From positions 1-64,000 of the forward strand of contig NZ_SWLG01000007.1 of assembly GCF_005747095.1 (NCBI RefSeq): a stretch of DNA of 64,000 bases. The letters run 5' to 3'. The translations under genes and the position numbers were made by a program. This document shows, piece after piece, positions 62,197 to 64,000 of this stretch. Within the stretch, counting starts at the first letter, position 1. Every line of letters starts with the position of its first letter. The notes under the pieces are model-generated. The model worked only from the letters and a program-made list of their open reading frames with translations. It made no database searches and had not been told where the DNA came from. Source of the DNA: Exobacillus caeni (GTDB lineage: Bacteria > Bacillota > Bacilli > Bacillales > Guptibacillaceae).

Positions 62197-62619
62197 ATGG
62201 AATGCCTGGGGTGCAATCTTTCTAATAAAAGAGAACCGGTTCATATGGTATACGAGAATGATTATATAAGTTGTTTTTTAGATCATGATCCGTTTAATGA
62301 GGGACATGTTCTCATATTACCAAAAAATCATTTCTACGATGTGGAAGAGTTTGATGAGGAAACTGCAACCGCAGTGATGAGAGCCTCTATGCTTCTGTCA
62401 AAATCGATTAAAAAACTATTTAATCCAGATGGAATCACCATTTGCCAGAACGGCGGTATTTTCAATGATCTAACGCATTATCACATGCATGTCGTACCAC
62501 GATACGAACACCAATCATTCGCCACTTTTTATTCTGATGAAGAAGTCATGGTTGAAGAAAAAGCAAAGTTAACAGAAACAAAAAGAAAACTAGTCCATGC
62601 GATTAATGAATTTGAATAA
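62197..62619 (+). CDS. HIT-family nucleotide hydrolase
   Basis: 140 aa from the ATG at 62197 with AGG at 62184-62186. Histidine triad HYHMHVVPR near residue 97, with FNEGHVLILPKNH earlier. Similar to Hit/Fhit-type dinucleotide hydrolases of Bacillus. Cys-x-x-Cys at the start (CLGC) may bind metal. Ends in a hairpin at 62633-62658. Confidence 0.82.
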   Translation: MECLGCNLSNKREPVHMVYENDYISCFLDHDPFNEGHVLILPKNHFYDVEEFDEETATAVMRASMLLSKSIKKLFNPDGITICQNGGIFNDLTHYHMHVVPRYEHQSFATFYSDEEVMVEEKAKLTETKRKLVHAINEFE

Positions 62620-62632
62620 ATAACTACCGAAG

Positions 62633-62658
62633 CCCATTATAGTACTTGATGGGTTTTT
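62633..62658 (+). terminator. terminator after HIT gene
   Basis: CCCAT and ATGGG pair 14 bases after the stop, with TTTTTG behind. Confidence 0.65.
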
Positions 62659-62736
62659 GTTATTTGGTGTAATGAAAAATACTACAAGTCCAATCAGATA
62701 TTTTTTTAAAAAAGGCACATTTTAGTAGGCTTTTTT

Positions 62737-62744
62737 CATACAAT
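62737..62744 (+). promoter_or_regulatory. candidate SigE/SigK -10 of cwlJ
   Basis: CATACAAT matches the mother-cell -10 element CATACA-T, 20 bases upstream of the start. The -35 cannot be fixed with confidence. Confidence 0.4.
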
Positions 62745-62763
62745 GCTTTTTGAGGTGATAAAA

Positions 62764-63204
62764 ATGCCAAGAGTAAAGTATACCGATAAGGATGTTGCTT
62801 TAATGGCAAGGATGATGCGGGCAGAAGCCGAAGGTGAAGGGAAACTCGGAATGCTTATGGTTGGTAATGTGATTGTAAATCGACTAAAAGCAAATTGTTT
62901 AGATTTTAAAGATTTAAGATCGATACGGGATGTGATTTTCCAGGTACAGGGAGGAAACTTTTCTTTTGAAGCAGTACAAAAAGGTAATGTTTTTTATAAC
63001 AGAGCAAGAGATACAGAGAAAAGGTTAGCCAGACAAAACTTAGAATATTGGAGGCAGCATCCTTCCAAGTTTGCCCTCTGGTATTTTAATCCTTATGGTG
63101 CATGCCCTCCCGAATGGTACGGCCAGCCATTCACAGGACAATTTAAAAAGCATTGTTATTATGAACCAGAGGCAAACACTTGCGAAGGTGCTTATAGTTG
63201 GTAA
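62764..63204 (+). CDS. cwlJ: spore cortex-lytic protein CwlJ
   Basis: 146 aa from the ATG at 62764 behind GAGGTG. It belongs to the hydrolase_2/SleB catalytic family (MARMMRAEAEGEGKLGMLMVGNVIVNRL, WRQHPSKFALWYFNPYGACP). CwlJ is a germination-specific cortex hydrolase that needs GerQ for localisation. No GerQ gene in the window. The mother-cell -10-like CATACAAT is upstream. Confidence 0.88.
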   Translation: MPRVKYTDKDVALMARMMRAEAEGEGKLGMLMVGNVIVNRLKANCLDFKDLRSIRDVIFQVQGGNFSFEAVQKGNVFYNRARDTEKRLARQNLEYWRQHPSKFALWYFNPYGACPPEWYGQPFTGQFKKHCYYEPEANTCEGAYSW

Positions 63205-63208
63205 AGAA

Positions 63209-63327
63209 GACTCGCTGACCGGCAAGCTGTTAGGAGAAGACGGAGGCGTAGTTTAGTTTATCTAACTTTTAGACTTTCCAACGATGTTGAACATCCTCCT
63301 TTGCTAAAAAGTTATGCTTTCTTATAC
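63209..63327. repeat. dispersed intergenic repeat, copy B
   Basis: GACTCGCTGACCGGCAA (63209-63225) and a 31-base block with three differences ending at 63327 correspond to the copy at 21412-21486. Here a 70-base insertion lies between the two blocks. Confidence 0.6.
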
Positions 63328-63335
63328 GGTACAAA

Positions 63336-63368
63336 AACCCACATAATATAACTTGTGGGGATTTTTTT
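63336..63368 (+). terminator. terminator after cwlJ
   Basis: CCCACA pairs with TGTGGG, followed by GATTTTTTT. Confidence 0.82.
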
Positions 63369-63472
63369 GGCATATATCCTTTCTCCGAACAGCGTATCCT
63401 GCGAGTAGACCTGCTCTGAATTTTTTTATACCCTTCAAAAGATACTGCAATACTGGAGAACTTTTTCTGTAA

Positions 63473-64000
63473 TTAAAACCAGCCCTTTCTTCTGAACCAG
63501 AGGTACATGGCTACACCAATAATCCCCATTAAACCAAGGGACAGAAAATACCCGTACTTCCAAGTCAGCTCAGGCATGTTTTCAAAATTCATGCCATAGA
63601 TTCCGGCAATAAATGTCAACGGTGCAAAGATAGAAGTAATGATGGTCAATACTTTCATAACATTGTTCGTCTGGTGTGAATTTAACGAGAGATAGCTATC
63701 CCGAATATCAGCTGTCACTTCCCGGTTAGACATCACCATCTCAGAAAGCTTCAATAAATGGTCATAGATATCGGAAAAATATTCCCTTTTCTCACTTATT
63801 CCAACAAGATGATGAGAATTTAGCATCCGGTAAAGCAAGTCGCGCATCGGATTGACCGTATGCCTCAGGTTAAGGAGCAAAGACCTTGTATCGAACAAAT
63901 CGTTCATCAAACGGTTCATCGATTCATTCTTTCTGTTATCTTCAATGCGGTCCAACTTATCTTCAATTTTATAAAGCAGCGGGAAGTAGTTATCGACTAC
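63473..64000 (-). CDS. corA: CorA-family magnesium transporter, partial
   Basis: The 5' end lies beyond the right edge; the frame is open to 64000 (176 residues seen). The C-terminal two-helix region contains the CorA signature YGMNFENMPEL in the pore mouth and ends in RRKGWF. CorA forms pentameric Mg2+ channels; the cytosolic N-terminal domain is mostly outside the window. An apparent TTG at 63955 is internal. Confidence 0.9.
   Translation of the reverse strand, partial: VVDNYFPLLYKIEDKLDRIEDNRKNESMNRLMNDLFDTRSLLLNLRHTVNPMRDLLYRMLNSHHLVGISEKREYFSDIYDHLLKLSEMVMSNREVTADIRDSYLSLNSHQTNNVMKVLTIITSIFAPLTFIAGIYGMNFENMPELTWKYGYFLSLGLMGIIGVAMYLWFRRKGWF

Overview
The window is a low-to-moderate G+C Firmicute chromosome segment. 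The ribosome binding sites are strong and purine-rich, TTG and GTG starts are frequent, and sporulation genes are present (a SleL/YaaH-type cortex hydrolase, CwlJ, a PAS sporulation-type histidine kinase, a YppG/YqfQ-like protein). Bacterial nitric oxide synthase, AbrB, a YsnF-type stress protein, T-box and SAM-I leaders also fit a Bacillaceae endospore former. A Fictibacillus-like genome would fit, but I cannot prove the genus. No rRNA, tRNA, CRISPR array, complete prophage or insertion sequence is visible. Most genes lie on the minus strand in short operons ending in clear hairpin terminators.

Layout. 1-2.5 kb: a multi-hairpin repeat, dispersed GGGGTCAGACCCC elements and a split copC-copD pair. 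2.5-9.7 kb: HAD/DJ-1 pair, LysM-GH18 hydrolase, a T-box leader driving an MFS transporter plus RimJ/RimL acetyltransferase, a YsnF-like protein, AbrB. 10.3-18.2 kb: cardiolipin synthase, PAP2 phosphatase, a frameshifted GyrI-like gene, a SAM-riboswitch operon (sodium symporter + OsmC) and a diverged MurE paralogue. 18.5-31.9 kb: secreted lamin-tail/phospholipase D protein, an orphan OppB/OppC-like permease pair, AlkA, UbiB-like kinase, Nudix, release factor 3. 32-45 kb: SulP, YitT, TspO, several tiny membrane proteins, an ABC exporter, an S41 peptidase, and a KtrB-type importer divergent from a YugO-type K+ channel. 45-56.9 kb: histidine kinase, aminoglycoside 6-adenylyltransferase, protoporphyrinogen oxidase, two back-to-back arrays of 21-bp repeats, nos, a second T-box leader with a RimJ/RimL acetyltransferase, and a second orphan permease pair. 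57-64 kb: MBL hydrolase, methyltransferase, toroid-fold protein, small kinase, MerR-MFS efflux operon with a visible operator, HIT protein, CwlJ and a partial CorA.

Most interesting signals: (i) two T-box leaders, which sense uncharged tRNA, both control RimJ/RimL-type acetyltransferases, one together with an MFS pump. This suggests a resistance response to aminoacyl-tRNA synthetase inhibitors. (ii) A SAM-I riboswitch controls an SSS-family symporter, a candidate methionine or precursor importer. (iii) A stand-alone MurE-like ligase has lost family signature residues. (iv) Arrays of 20/21-bp degenerate repeats lie in intergenic DNA. (v) A hairpin-rich mini-repeat family carries a DnaA-box-like TTATCCACA. 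All functional statements are inferred from sequence motifs read by eye; no database search was run.
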